Assembly (NCBI GenBank): GCA_903871605.1
Contig: CAIQHF010000024.1
Location: 124,001-188,000, forward strand
Source of the DNA: an uncultured Sphingomonadaceae bacterium
GTDB lineage: Bacteria > Pseudomonadota > Alphaproteobacteria > Sphingomonadales > Sphingomonadaceae
Length of the DNA stretch: 64,000 nucleotides
Reading direction: 5' to 3'
Below, piece by piece: positions 8,947 through 18,024 of this stretch (the first letter of the stretch is position 1; each line of letters begins with the position of its first letter). Position numbers and translations under genes: made by a program. A model generated the notes under the pieces. It was not told where the DNA came from. It was given only the letters and a program-made list of their open reading frames with translations, and made no database searches.

Positions 8947-10673
8947 CGACGATGTGGGGCCCTGAGCTGCTCGCCGCGAACCGCACGCGCTTCCGCCTGT
9001 GGGCGCCGGGATGCGAGACGGTGACGCTCGAGATCGATGCCGGCGAAGCGGTCGCGATGACACGCGATGCCGACGGCTGGTTCGCCACCGAGGCGCCGGT
9101 CGGCGCGGGCGCGCGCTACCGGTTCCGCGTCGCCGACGATCTCGCCATCCCCGATCCGGCCTCGCGCGCGCAGGCCGGCGACGTGCATGGCTGGAGCATC
9201 GTCGTCGATCCGGCCGGCTATCGCTGGCGGAGCGAGGATTGGCGCGGACGGCCGTGGGAAGAGACGATCCTCTACGAATGCCATCCCGGCGTGATGGGCG
9301 GCTTCGCGGGTGTCGCGCGGGCGCTTCCCGCGCTTGCCGACCTCGGCATCACCGCGATCGAGCTGATGCCCGTCGCGGCCTTTTCGGGGACGCGCAACTG
9401 GGGCTATGACGGCGTGCTCGCTTACGCCCCCGCCGCCGCCTACGGCACCCCCGAGGACCTGAAGGCGCTGGTCGACGCGGCGCACGGGCTCGGGCTCGGC
9501 GTGTTTCTCGACGTCGTCTACAATCATTTCGGGCCCGACGGGAACTACCTGCCGACGATCGCGCCCGCCTTCTTCGACGAGGCGCGCCATACCCCCTGGG
9601 GTGCTGCGATCGCCTTCGGACGCGAGGAGGTCGCGCATTTCTTCATCGACAATGCGCGGATGTGGATCGAGCAATATCGCTTCGACGGGCTGCGCTTCGA
9701 CGCGGTCCACGCGATCGCGGACAATCGCTTCCTCGATCGGCTCGCCGCCGAGGTCCGGCGCGGCGCGGGCGATCGCCCCGTCCATCTCGTACTCGAGAAT
9801 GAGAGCAACGATCCCGATCGGCTCGGCGACCTGCAGTTCGACGCGCAGTGGAACGACGACTTCCACAACGTCCTCCACGTCCTGCTCACCGACGAGGACG
9901 GCGCCTATTACCAGGATTTCGCCGATCGCCCCGCCGAGCGGCTCGCGCGCTGTCTCAGCGAAGGCTTCATCTATCAGGGCGAGGGCTCGCCCAACCATGA
10001 CGGCAAGCCGCGCGGCAAGCCGAGCGCGCATCTGCCGCCGACGCGCTTCGTCGCCTTCCTCCAGAATCACGACCAGGTCGGCAATCGTGCGCTCGGCGAA
10101 CGGCTGCCGCTGCTGACCGACACCGCCAAGCTCAAGGCGGCGACCGCGCTGCTGCTGCTCTGCCCGCAGATCCCGCTGCTGTTCATGGGCGAGGAGGAGG
10201 GCAGCGTCTCGCCCTTCCTGTTCTTCACCGATTTCCACGACGAACTCGCCGACGCGGTGCGCGAGGGGCGACGCAAGGAATTCGCGAAATTCCCCGCCTT
10301 CGCCGATCCCGAGCAGCGCGAAAAGATTCCCGATCCCAATGCGCACGAGACATTCAAGGCGTCGCGTGCGCAGCCCGGCGACGATGCCGCCGCGTGGCGC
10401 GACCTTTATCGCAGGTTGATCGCGCTGCGCCACGAGCGGATCGTGCCGGGCCTGGCGGGCGCCGCCGCGACCGGCGCGGACGTGTTCGGCGACAAGGCGG
10501 TGATCGCGCGCTGGCGGCTGGGCGACGGCGCGACGCTGACGCTGGCGCTCAATCTGGGCGATGCCGCGGTAGCCGTCGAGGCGCCCGCTGCGGCGGTGTT
10601 GGTGCGCATCGGCGGTGGTGTCGCAGATGGCGCGCTGGCGCCGGCGTCGCTGGTTGCGTGGCTCGGCGCATGA
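8943..10673 (+). CDS. treZ: Malto-oligosyltrehalose trehalohydrolase
   Basis: GH13 enzyme that releases trehalose from maltooligosyltrehalose made by TreY. 576 residues from ATG 8943 (ATGA overlap with glgX). The N-terminal domain begins with FRLWAPGCETVTLEI. Catalytic residues: Asp253 in FDGLRFDAVH, Glu285 in LVLENESN and Asp377 in QNHDQVGNR. LLFMGEEEG and the short C-terminal beta domain are family features. Its coupling with treY, with malQ between, supports the trehalose route rather than a branching enzyme, which it resembles in fold. Confidence 0.95.
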   Translation: MTTMWGPELLAANRTRFRLWAPGCETVTLEIDAGEAVAMTRDADGWFATEAPVGAGARYRFRVADDLAIPDPASRAQAGDVHGWSIVVDPAGYRWRSEDWRGRPWEETILYECHPGVMGGFAGVARALPALADLGITAIELMPVAAFSGTRNWGYDGVLAYAPAAAYGTPEDLKALVDAAHGLGLGVFLDVVYNHFGPDGNYLPTIAPAFFDEARHTPWGAAIAFGREEVAHFFIDNARMWIEQYRFDGLRFDAVHAIADNRFLDRLAAEVRRGAGDRPVHLVLENESNDPDRLGDLQFDAQWNDDFHNVLHVLLTDEDGAYYQDFADRPAERLARCLSEGFIYQGEGSPNHDGKPRGKPSAHLPPTRFVAFLQNHDQVGNRALGERLPLLTDTAKLKAATALLLLCPQIPLLFMGEEEGSVSPFLFFTDFHDELADAVREGRRKEFAKFPAFADPEQREKIPDPNAHETFKASRAQPGDDAAAWRDLYRRLIALRHERIVPGLAGAAATGADVFGDKAVIARWRLGDGATLTLALNLGDAAVAVEAPAAAVLVRIGGGVADGALAPASLVAWLGA

Positions 10674-12607
10674 GCGAGGCGCTGATCAATCTGGCCGAAG
10701 CCGCGGGGCTGCTCCCGGTGTGGGAGGATGTCGACGGCGGCGCGCACGCGGTCGCGCCCGATACGCTGCGCGCCGCGCTGGCGGCGCTCGACCTCCCCGC
10801 CGAGACCGCGCGCGACATCGCCGACAGCCGCGAGCGGTTGCGCGCTGAGGCGGATCGCGATTTCGTCACCGGCGATGTCGGCACGCCGATCGACATTGCG
10901 GCCGGGCGCGGTCGGCTGACGCTCGAAAGCGGCGCCGTGCGCGACATCGCGGCGGGCGAGGCGCTGGTCATCGACGAACCCGGCTATCACCGGATCGAAG
11001 CAGGCGGCCGCTGCGTGACCCTCGCGATCGCGCCGAAGGAGGCGCCGGGCGTCGCAGCGCTCACCGGCCGTCTCCGAGGATGGGGGCTTTCGGCGCAGCT
11101 CTATTCGCTGCGCGGTGCCCGCGCGGCTGGCTTCGGCGATTTCGCGGCGCTCGCCGATCTGGCCGTGGCGGCGGGCGCGCGCGGTGCGGACGCGCTGGCG
11201 ATCAGCCCGGTGCACGCGCTGTTCCTCGCCGATCCCGCGCGGTTCAGCCCCTATTCGCCCTCGAGCCGCGACTTCCTCAACCCGCTGTTCGCCGATCCCG
11301 GCATCGGCGACGAGCCCGATGGCGATACGCTGGTCGATTGGCCGGCGGCTTCCGCCGCGCGCGTCGCCCGGCTACGCGCGGCCTATGCGGCGTTCGATGG
11401 CGATCCGGCCTTCGAGGCCTTCGTCGCGGCCGGCGGCGCGCCGCTGCGCGGCCACGCATTGTTCGAGGCGCTCCACGCGCACTTCCACGCGCAGGGCAGC
11501 GCCGGCGGCTGGCAGGTCTGGCCGGACGCGTTCCACGATCCCGAAAGCGCCGAGGTCGCGCGCTTCGCCGCCGATCATGCCAACGACATCCGCTTCCACC
11601 TCTTCCTGCAATGGCGCGCGGCGCTTGGCCTGTCCGACGCGCAGGCGGCGGCACGCGGCGCGGGAATGGCGATCGGGCTGGTCGCGGATCTCGCGGTCGG
11701 GATCGATCCGGGTGGCAGCCATGCGTGGAGCCGGCGCGGCGAGCTGCTTCACGGGCTGACCTTGGGTGCTCCGCCTGACGCCTTCCAGGCGGCGGGGCAG
11801 GGCTGGGGGATCACCGGCCTGTCGCCGACCGCGCTCGCCCGCAGCGGCTACGAACCCTTTCTGCGTACGCTACGCGCCGCGCTCGCGCACGCCGGCGGGC
11901 TGCGCGTCGATCATGCGCTCGGGCTCGGCCGGCTGTGGGTGATCCCCGAAGGCGCGCGCCCGCTCGACGGCGTCTATCTGCGCCAGCCGATCGACGATCT
12001 GCTGCGACTGCTCGTACTCGAGGCCGATCGCGCGCGCGCGATCGTGATCGGCGAGGATCTCGGCGTCGTGCCGCCGGGATTCCGCGACCGGCTCGCCGCG
12101 CGTCATCTGCTCGGCATGCGCGTGCTGCCGTTCGAACGGACCGACGAGGGCGGCTTCACCGATCCGCGCGGCTGGTCGCCCGTCGCCGCGGCGATGACCA
12201 GCACGCATGATCTCACCCCCTTTGCCGGCTGGTGGCGCGGGATCGATCTCGACTGGCGTGAGGCGCTGGGCGCCGAGGCCGACACGCCGGAACAGCGTCG
12301 GGCCGACCGCGCGCGCTTCTGGCAGCGCGCGACCGTCTCGGCGGGCGTGACGGGTCCGCCGCCCGCCCCGGATGCGCCCGCCCCCGCGGTCGATGCCGCG
12401 ATCGGGTTGGTCGCGCGCGCCGATTGCGAGCTCGCGCTGGTCGCGCTCGAGGATCTGGTCGGGCTCGAACAGGCGCCCAATCTCCCGGGCACGATCGATG
12501 AACATCCCAATTGGCGTCGCCGTCTGCCGTCGCCGCCGTCAGCGCTGTTCGCCGACGGTGCCGTCGCCCGGCGGCTGGCGATGCTTGCCAAGGAACGCCC
12601 CGCATGA
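10670..12607 (+). CDS. malQ: 4-alpha-glucanotransferase
   Basis: GH77 amylomaltase that disproportionates maltodextrins, here probably lengthening short chains for TreY. 645 residues. Catalytic residues are Asp414 in LRVDHALGLGRLW, Glu462 in IGEDLGVVP and Asp514 in TSTHDLTPF. SPYSPSSRDFLNP is the family's substrate-loop motif. About 130 N-terminal residues form a poorly conserved extra domain, as in many proteobacterial MalQ proteins. ATGA overlaps on both sides place it inside the glgX-treZ-malQ-treY operon. Confidence 0.94.
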   Translation: MSEALINLAEAAGLLPVWEDVDGGAHAVAPDTLRAALAALDLPAETARDIADSRERLRAEADRDFVTGDVGTPIDIAAGRGRLTLESGAVRDIAAGEALVIDEPGYHRIEAGGRCVTLAIAPKEAPGVAALTGRLRGWGLSAQLYSLRGARAAGFGDFAALADLAVAAGARGADALAISPVHALFLADPARFSPYSPSSRDFLNPLFADPGIGDEPDGDTLVDWPAASAARVARLRAAYAAFDGDPAFEAFVAAGGAPLRGHALFEALHAHFHAQGSAGGWQVWPDAFHDPESAEVARFAADHANDIRFHLFLQWRAALGLSDAQAAARGAGMAIGLVADLAVGIDPGGSHAWSRRGELLHGLTLGAPPDAFQAAGQGWGITGLSPTALARSGYEPFLRTLRAALAHAGGLRVDHALGLGRLWVIPEGARPLDGVYLRQPIDDLLRLLVLEADRARAIVIGEDLGVVPPGFRDRLAARHLLGMRVLPFERTDEGGFTDPRGWSPVAAAMTSTHDLTPFAGWWRGIDLDWREALGAEADTPEQRRADRARFWQRATVSAGVTGPPPAPDAPAPAVDAAIGLVARADCELALVALEDLVGLEQAPNLPGTIDEHPNWRRRLPSPPSALFADGAVARRLAMLAKERPA

Positions 12608-15093
12608 TCCCCCGCGCTACCTACCGCGTCCAGTTCCACGCCGGCTTCACCTTCGCCGATGCGATCCCGCTTGCGCGCTATTGGGCGAAGCTCGGCATCA
12701 GCCATGTCTATTCGTCGCCGATCGGCACCGCGCGCAGCGGATCGATGCACGGCTACGACCAGGTCGATCCGACCACGATCAATCCCGAGCTCGGCGGCGA
12801 AGCGGGGTTTCGCGCGCTCGCCGCGGCATTGGAGGCAGAAGGGCTCGGCATCATCGTCGACATCGTTCCCAACCATGTCGCGGTCGGCCACGGCGACAAC
12901 GAATGGTGGCTCGACGTGCTCGAGAAGGGCGAGGCGAGCGACCATGCGCGCTTCTTCGACATCGACTGGCATCCCGCCGATCCTTCGCTCGCCGGCAAGC
13001 TGCTCGCGCCGTTCCTGGGGGCGCCCTATGGCGAGGTGCTGGCGTCGGGCGACCTGGCGGTCAAGCGTGTCGGCGATCGGCTCGCGGTGGTCGCCTATGA
13101 CAGCCACGTCTTCCCGCTGCGCCCCGAGGATCAGGCGGCGCTCGACGACGCGCGCGATCTCGAGACGCGCTTCGACGGCAAGACCGACAGCGGCCGCGTC
13201 GCGCTCCACGAACTGTGCGAGCGCCAGCATTGGCGGCTCGCCTCGTGGCGCGCCGCCAATGACGCGATCAACTGGCGGCGCTTCTTCGACATCACCGAGC
13301 TCGCCGGCATCCGCGTCGAGGAGGATGTCGTGTTCGACACGGTCCACGCGTTGCCGCTGCGGCTGTACCGCGAGGGGCTGATCGCCGGCGTACGCGTCGA
13401 TCATGTCGACGGGCTCGCCGATCCCGCCGCCTATGGCCGCAAGCTGCGCGCGACGTTCGGCGCCGACGCCTATATCGTCATCGAGAAGATTCTCGGCGCG
13501 GGGGAGACGCTCGCGACCGACTGGGGGATCGACGGCACCAGCGGCTATGATTTCCTCAACGACGTCTCCGCGCTGCTCCACGATCCCGCCGGCGCGGAGC
13601 CGCTCGGGGCATTGTGGCACGAACTGAGCGGGCGTCCCGCCGACTTCGCCGACGAAGAACATCCCGCGCGTCGCGACATGGTGGCACGGGGCTTTGCAGG
13701 CCAGCTCGATTCGACCGCGCAGGCCTTCGCCAGGCTGGCGGAGTCGGACGTCGCGACGCGCGATCTCGCCTTGCCGGGACTGCGCCGCGCAATCGCATGG
13801 CTGCTCGAAGTCTTCCCCGTCTACCGAACTTACGGCACCGGCGATGCCGCGCCCGACAGCGACGCGCCGATCCGCGCCCGTGCGATTAGCGCGGCGAAGG
13901 CGCTCGCCGGCCCCGCCGAGGCTGCGACGATCGACCGGATCGGCGACTGGCTGGCAGGCGACGGCCCCGGCGACCTCGCGCTCCGCCGGGATGCGGTGCG
14001 GCGCTTCCAGCAGCTGAGCGCGCCGATCGCCGCCAAGGCGGTCGAGGATACCGCCTTCTACCGCTACGGCCGACTGCTCTCGCGCAACGATGTCGGCTGC
14101 GATCCCGAGCGGCTCGGGGCGGACGCGGCCGCCTTCGCGCGCACGATCGAAGAGCGCTCGACGCGCCACTCGCATGCGATGCTGACCACCGCGACGCACG
14201 ATCACAAGCGCGGCGAGGATCTGCGGATGCGGCTCGCGGTGCTGAGCGAGGTGCCCCTATTATGGGCCGAGACCGCGCGACGCTGGGCCGCCGACGTGCC
14301 CGAGGGCATTGATCGCGGCGATGCGCACATGCTCCATCAGATGATCGTCGGCGCGTGGCCGCTCGATCTTGCGGCGGACGACGGGAAAGCGGTGGCGGGC
14401 TTCGCCGAGCGCCTCGCCGGGTGGCAGTTGAAGGCGCTGCGCGAGGCGAAGCTGCGTTCGTCCTGGGCGGCGCCCGACGAGGCGTATGAAAAGGCCTGCG
14501 CAGACTATCTGCACCGGCTGCTCGCGCCGGGCGTGTTCGCGAGCGAGGCACGCGCGTTCGCCGAGACGATCGCGCCGGCGGGCGCCGCCAAGTCGCTCGC
14601 GCAGGTGATGCTGCGCGCGACGCTGCCCGGCGTGCCCGACTGCTATCAGGGCAGCGAGGGCTGGGATTTCAGCCTCGTCGATCCCGACAATCGGCGCCCG
14701 GTGGATTATGCCGCGCTTCGGACGATGCTGGGAGGGCCGGGCGAGAACTGGCGCGACGGGGCCGCCAAGCAGCGGTTGCTCGCCGACCTGCTCGGTGCGC
14801 GCGCGGCGCATCCGGATGTGTTGGCGGAGGGTGGGCTGGTCTTCCTCGAACTCACCGGCACCCGCCGCGCCGACGCGATCGCCTTCGCGCGCACCGGCAA
14901 GGACGGCACGGCGATCCTGCTGTGCGCGATCCGCTGTTCGCAGGCGTGCATCGATGCGGGCTCACCCGAGCCGGGCGCAGCGTGGTGGGGCGATACGGGA
15001 GTGGTGCTGCCCGGTGGTACGACGCTGGCGGCGAAAGATGTGACGGGCGATCACGCGGTCGGATTTGTCGTTCGACACGGCGCCGACGCCTGA
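12604..15093 (+). CDS. treY: Maltooligosyltrehalose synthase
   Basis: GH13 enzyme that isomerises the reducing-end alpha-1,4 bond of a maltodextrin to alpha,alpha-1,1, giving maltooligosyltrehalose. 829 residues, a little longer than many TreY proteins. YRVQFHAGFTFADA at the N-terminus and SSPIGTARSGSMHGYD are TreY hallmarks. Asp266 in VRVDHVDGL and Glu294 in YIVIEKIL are the nucleophile and acid/base; TATHDHKRGED (529-539) gives the third acid. Last gene of the operon; a palindromic repeat and a convergent gene follow. Confidence 0.95.
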   Translation: MIPRATYRVQFHAGFTFADAIPLARYWAKLGISHVYSSPIGTARSGSMHGYDQVDPTTINPELGGEAGFRALAAALEAEGLGIIVDIVPNHVAVGHGDNEWWLDVLEKGEASDHARFFDIDWHPADPSLAGKLLAPFLGAPYGEVLASGDLAVKRVGDRLAVVAYDSHVFPLRPEDQAALDDARDLETRFDGKTDSGRVALHELCERQHWRLASWRAANDAINWRRFFDITELAGIRVEEDVVFDTVHALPLRLYREGLIAGVRVDHVDGLADPAAYGRKLRATFGADAYIVIEKILGAGETLATDWGIDGTSGYDFLNDVSALLHDPAGAEPLGALWHELSGRPADFADEEHPARRDMVARGFAGQLDSTAQAFARLAESDVATRDLALPGLRRAIAWLLEVFPVYRTYGTGDAAPDSDAPIRARAISAAKALAGPAEAATIDRIGDWLAGDGPGDLALRRDAVRRFQQLSAPIAAKAVEDTAFYRYGRLLSRNDVGCDPERLGADAAAFARTIEERSTRHSHAMLTTATHDHKRGEDLRMRLAVLSEVPLLWAETARRWAADVPEGIDRGDAHMLHQMIVGAWPLDLAADDGKAVAGFAERLAGWQLKALREAKLRSSWAAPDEAYEKACADYLHRLLAPGVFASEARAFAETIAPAGAAKSLAQVMLRATLPGVPDCYQGSEGWDFSLVDPDNRRPVDYAALRTMLGGPGENWRDGAAKQRLLADLLGARAAHPDVLAEGGLVFLELTGTRRADAIAFARTGKDGTAILLCAIRCSQACIDAGSPEPGAAWWGDTGVVLPGGTTLAAKDVTGDHAVGFVVRHGADA

Positions 15094-15103
15094 TCGACGC
15101 CTG

Positions 15104-15180
15104 TACTCCTGCGGAGGCAGGAGCCCAAGTGAAGCAGGCGCAGCGCTTGAAATCCTGGGCTCCTGCCTTCGCAGGAGCAC
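15104..15180. repeat. Intergenic palindromic repeat, family 1 (copy a)
   Basis: A nested palindrome: the outer arms CTCCTGCGGAGGCAGGAGCC and their near-perfect complement (21 of 22 bp) enclose about 30 bp, and each arm is itself a hairpin (CTCCTGC/GCAGGAG). It lies between convergent treY and the M3 peptidase gene. Copies b (36538) and c (40544) have the same arms; by its loop sequence this copy is in the opposite orientation. It can form a strong hairpin on either strand and may act as a bidirectional terminator. Confidence 0.9.
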
Positions 15181-15204
15181 GGCGGTACGCAGGGAGAGGC
15201 GGCG

Positions 15205-17199
15205 TTACCCGAGCAGCCCCCGCTCGAGCAGCAGATGCCGCTCGTCCGGCTCGCGCCCACGGAAGGCGACGAAATCCGCCATCGCGTCGCGCGTGTCGCC
15301 CCGCGCCAGTATCTCGCGGCGGAAACGCTGAGCGAGCTCGCCCGCGAACATGTCGCCCGCCTCGGTGAACGCCGCGAACGCGTCGGCGTCGAGCACCTCC
15401 GCCCACAAATAGCTGTAATAGGCGGCCGCATAGCCGCCGTCGAATACGTGGGTGAAGTGCGGCAGCCGATGCCGCATCCCGATCGTCGCGGGCATCCCGA
15501 TCCGCTCGAGCGTCGCCGCCGCGATCGCGCGGACGTCGGGCGCGGGGCTGGCCGTCATGTGAATCGCGAGGTCGACGATCGACGAGCCGGCGAGCTCGAC
15601 GGTGGCAAAGCCCTGGCCGAACGCATCCGCCTGCCCGATCGCCGTGATCAGCGGTGCGGGCACGCCGAAGCCTTCGAGCACCTCGGCCGAGACGATCCAA
15701 TGCTCCATGAACTTGCTGGGGAATTCGACGAAATCGCGCGCCACCGCCGTCCCCGACAGGCTCGGATAGGTGACATCGGAGAGCAGCGCGTGCAGCGCAT
15801 GACCGAATTCGTGGAACAGGGTCCGCGCCTCGTCGATCGACAGACGCGTCCGTTCGGGCGGCGGCGCCTTGGCGAAATTGGCGACGGTATAGACGATCGG
15901 CAGGACGCGACCGTCGAGCCGCTCCTGCACGCGCAGCGACCCCATCCACGCGCCGCCATGTTTTTCGGGGCGCGCGAGATAGTCGGTGTAGAGCAGCCCG
16001 GCGGGCTCGCCGCCGCTGTTGCTCACCGCCCAGGCGCGGACGTCGGCGTGCCAGCCGGGGATGTCCGCGCGCTCCTCGAAGCGCAACCCGTAGAGCCGCC
16101 CCGCGCAGTCGAATGCCGCCGCGCGCACGGCGTCGAGAGTCAGATGCTCCTTGACGGCCGCGCCATCGAGCGCGTGGCGCTCGCGGCGCACCTGTTCGGC
16201 GTAGAAGCGCCAGTCCCAGGCTTCGATCGGCGCATCGGCGAGTGCCTGTAGCTCCGCCTGCTCGTCGGCGGCGCGCTTGAGCGCGGGGGTCCACAGCCGG
16301 TCGAGCAGCGCCATCGCGGCCTCGGGGGTGCGCGCCATGCTGTCCTCGAGCTTCTCCTCGGCATAGCTGGCGTGGCCGAGCAGATGTGCGCGCTCTTGCC
16401 TGAGCGCGACGATCTCGGTGAGGATCGGCCAATTGTCGTGCGGACCGCCGTCGCAGCGCCCGGTAAACGCGCGCCAGACTTTTTCGCGCACATCGCGATC
16501 GGTGGCGAAGCCGAGCACATCCTCGACCTGCCCGCGATCGAGCGTGAACAGCCAGCCGTCCTTTCCGGCCAGCTCGGCGCGACGCCGGGCGGCGGCGCGG
16601 ACGCTGTCGGGGAGCCCCGCGCAGCCCGCTTCGTCGAGCAGCAGCGACCAGTCGGTGCCGGCGGCGAGCACATTGTGCCCGAAGCGCACCGACAATTCGC
16701 CCAGCCGCTCGTCGATCGCCGCGAAGCGCGCCTTGGCGGCGGCATCGAGCAGCGCGCCACCCGAGACGAAGCCGCGATAGCTGTTGTCGACCAGCCGGTG
16801 CTGCTCCTCGCCGAGCGTCGTCCGCCCGCGCCAGACCGTAGCGACGCGATCGAACAACCGCCGGTCGTGGCCGATCGCAGTGGCATGGCGGGTCAGCCGG
16901 GCGGACATTTCCTCTTCGATCGCGCGCAGATCCGCGTCGGCCTGCGCGGAGGACAGCGTCCAGAACACGCGGCGCACGCGCGCGAGCAAGGCGCCCGATC
17001 GCTCGATCGCGACCAGCGTGTTGGCGAAGTCGGCGGGGGCGGGATCGGTGGCGATCGCCTCGATCTCGGCGCGATGCGCATCGAGCGCCACGTCGAGCGC
17101 GGGGAGGAAATGCGCCGCCTCGATCCGATCGAACGGGGGCGCCTCATAGGGGGCGGTCCAATCGTCGAGCAGCGGATTGCCGGTCACAACATCGGTCAA
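15205..17199 (-). CDS. M3 family metallopeptidase (Dcp/oligopeptidase A type)
   Basis: Zinc peptidase of family M3, a large oligopeptide-cleaving enzyme. 664 residues, close to E. coli Dcp and OpdA (about 680). The metal site is HEFGH at residues 463-467 with Glu492 as third ligand. NPLL near the N-terminus and the C-terminal GGYAAAYYSYLWAEVL are M3A hallmarks. The likely start is TTG 17199, which overlaps the stop of the upstream transglutaminase gene (TTGA); GTG 17187 is an alternative. No signal peptide is seen, so it is probably cytoplasmic. Dcp versus OpdA specificity cannot be settled from sequence alone. Confidence 0.92.
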   Translation of the reverse strand: MTDVVTGNPLLDDWTAPYEAPPFDRIEAAHFLPALDVALDAHRAEIEAIATDPAPADFANTLVAIERSGALLARVRRVFWTLSSAQADADLRAIEEEMSARLTRHATAIGHDRRLFDRVATVWRGRTTLGEEQHRLVDNSYRGFVSGGALLDAAAKARFAAIDERLGELSVRFGHNVLAAGTDWSLLLDEAGCAGLPDSVRAAARRRAELAGKDGWLFTLDRGQVEDVLGFATDRDVREKVWRAFTGRCDGGPHDNWPILTEIVALRQERAHLLGHASYAEEKLEDSMARTPEAAMALLDRLWTPALKRAADEQAELQALADAPIEAWDWRFYAEQVRRERHALDGAAVKEHLTLDAVRAAAFDCAGRLYGLRFEERADIPGWHADVRAWAVSNSGGEPAGLLYTDYLARPEKHGGAWMGSLRVQERLDGRVLPIVYTVANFAKAPPPERTRLSIDEARTLFHEFGHALHALLSDVTYPSLSGTAVARDFVEFPSKFMEHWIVSAEVLEGFGVPAPLITAIGQADAFGQGFATVELAGSSIVDLAIHMTASPAPDVRAIAAATLERIGMPATIGMRHRLPHFTHVFDGGYAAAYYSYLWAEVLDADAFAAFTEAGDMFAGELAQRFRREILARGDTRDAMADFVAFRGREPDERHLLLERGLLG

Positions 17200-18008
17200 A
17201 GCGAAAACACCTCGTCGGTATGCACATCGAATCGCGTCAGCCGGGTCGGGCCAAATACGGTGGTGAGCGCGGCATCGGTCGCGTCGCGGCCGCGCGCCAT
17301 CAGGATGCGCCCGATCCGCGGCCTGTTGTGGCGCGCGTCGAACGTATACCATTGCCCGCCGAGATACGCCTCGAACCACGCCGAAAAGTCCATCGGCGCG
17401 TCGCTCGCCGGCACGCCGATGTCGCCGAGATAGCCGGTGCAGTAGCGCGCCGGGATGTTCATGCAGCGGCACAGCGTCACCGCCAGATGCGCGAAGTCGC
17501 GGCACACGCCCTGGCGCTCCTGATAGGCGTCCCACGCGGTCTTGGTCGAGCGCGCATGATGATAGCCGAACTCGACATGATTGTTGGCGAATTCGACGAT
17601 CGCCTGCACGCGCGCCCAGCCGGTCGGCGCGTTGCCGAACAGCGACCAGGCGGTGTCGGACAAGCGGTCGGTCTCGCAATAGCGGCTCGCCAGCAGATAG
17701 ATCAGCACCTCGTCGGGAAGCTGCTCGACGGGCAACTGCACCGCATCGGGGACGCAGACATCGGGTTCGCCATGATCCTCGACGACGAAGTCGCAGGCGA
17801 GATCGAGCCCGCCCGCCGGGATCGTCATCCGCGTGCAGACATTGCCGAAGCTGTCGACATAATCATACATCGGCACATCGGGCGAGGCGACGATGCGGTG
17901 CGGCGTGCGCAGATCCTGGTGCCGCGAGGGATGTACGCTGAGCAACGCCAGCATCGGCACGGGGACGTCCGTATCGAATCGGATGTTGTAGCCGGTACGG
18001 ATCAGCAT
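17196..18008 (-). CDS. Transglutaminase-like protein, catalytic His replaced
   Basis: A 270-residue transglutaminase-core protein (COG1305 type). Cys169 in RQGVCRDFAH is the expected nucleophile and WYTFDARHN (220-228) carries the Asp region. Where the family normally has His-Ala-Trp this protein reads Phe-Ser-Ala-Trp (FSAWFEAYL), so the catalytic His appears to be Ser. I recall this variant in related proteins, so it may be a subfamily trait rather than a mutation. I chose ATG 18008, which starts 16 nt after the upstream paralogue's stop; the longer open frame upstream is only read-through of that gene. Function unknown; it may be a noncatalytic partner or use another base. Confidence 0.85.
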   Translation of the reverse strand: MLIRTGYNIRFDTDVPVPMLALLSVHPSRHQDLRTPHRIVASPDVPMYDYVDSFGNVCTRMTIPAGGLDLACDFVVEDHGEPDVCVPDAVQLPVEQLPDEVLIYLLASRYCETDRLSDTAWSLFGNAPTGWARVQAIVEFANNHVEFGYHHARSTKTAWDAYQERQGVCRDFAHLAVTLCRCMNIPARYCTGYLGDIGVPASDAPMDFSAWFEAYLGGQWYTFDARHNRPRIGRILMARGRDATDAALTTVFGPTRLTRFDVHTDEVFSL

Positions 18009-18024
18009 CGGTCGGTATCTCCCG

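Noticed and set aside
15104-15180. CRISPR-like array from repeated CTCCTGC/GCAGGAG units
   Set aside because: There is only one nested palindrome per site, with no regular spacers and no cas genes in the window.
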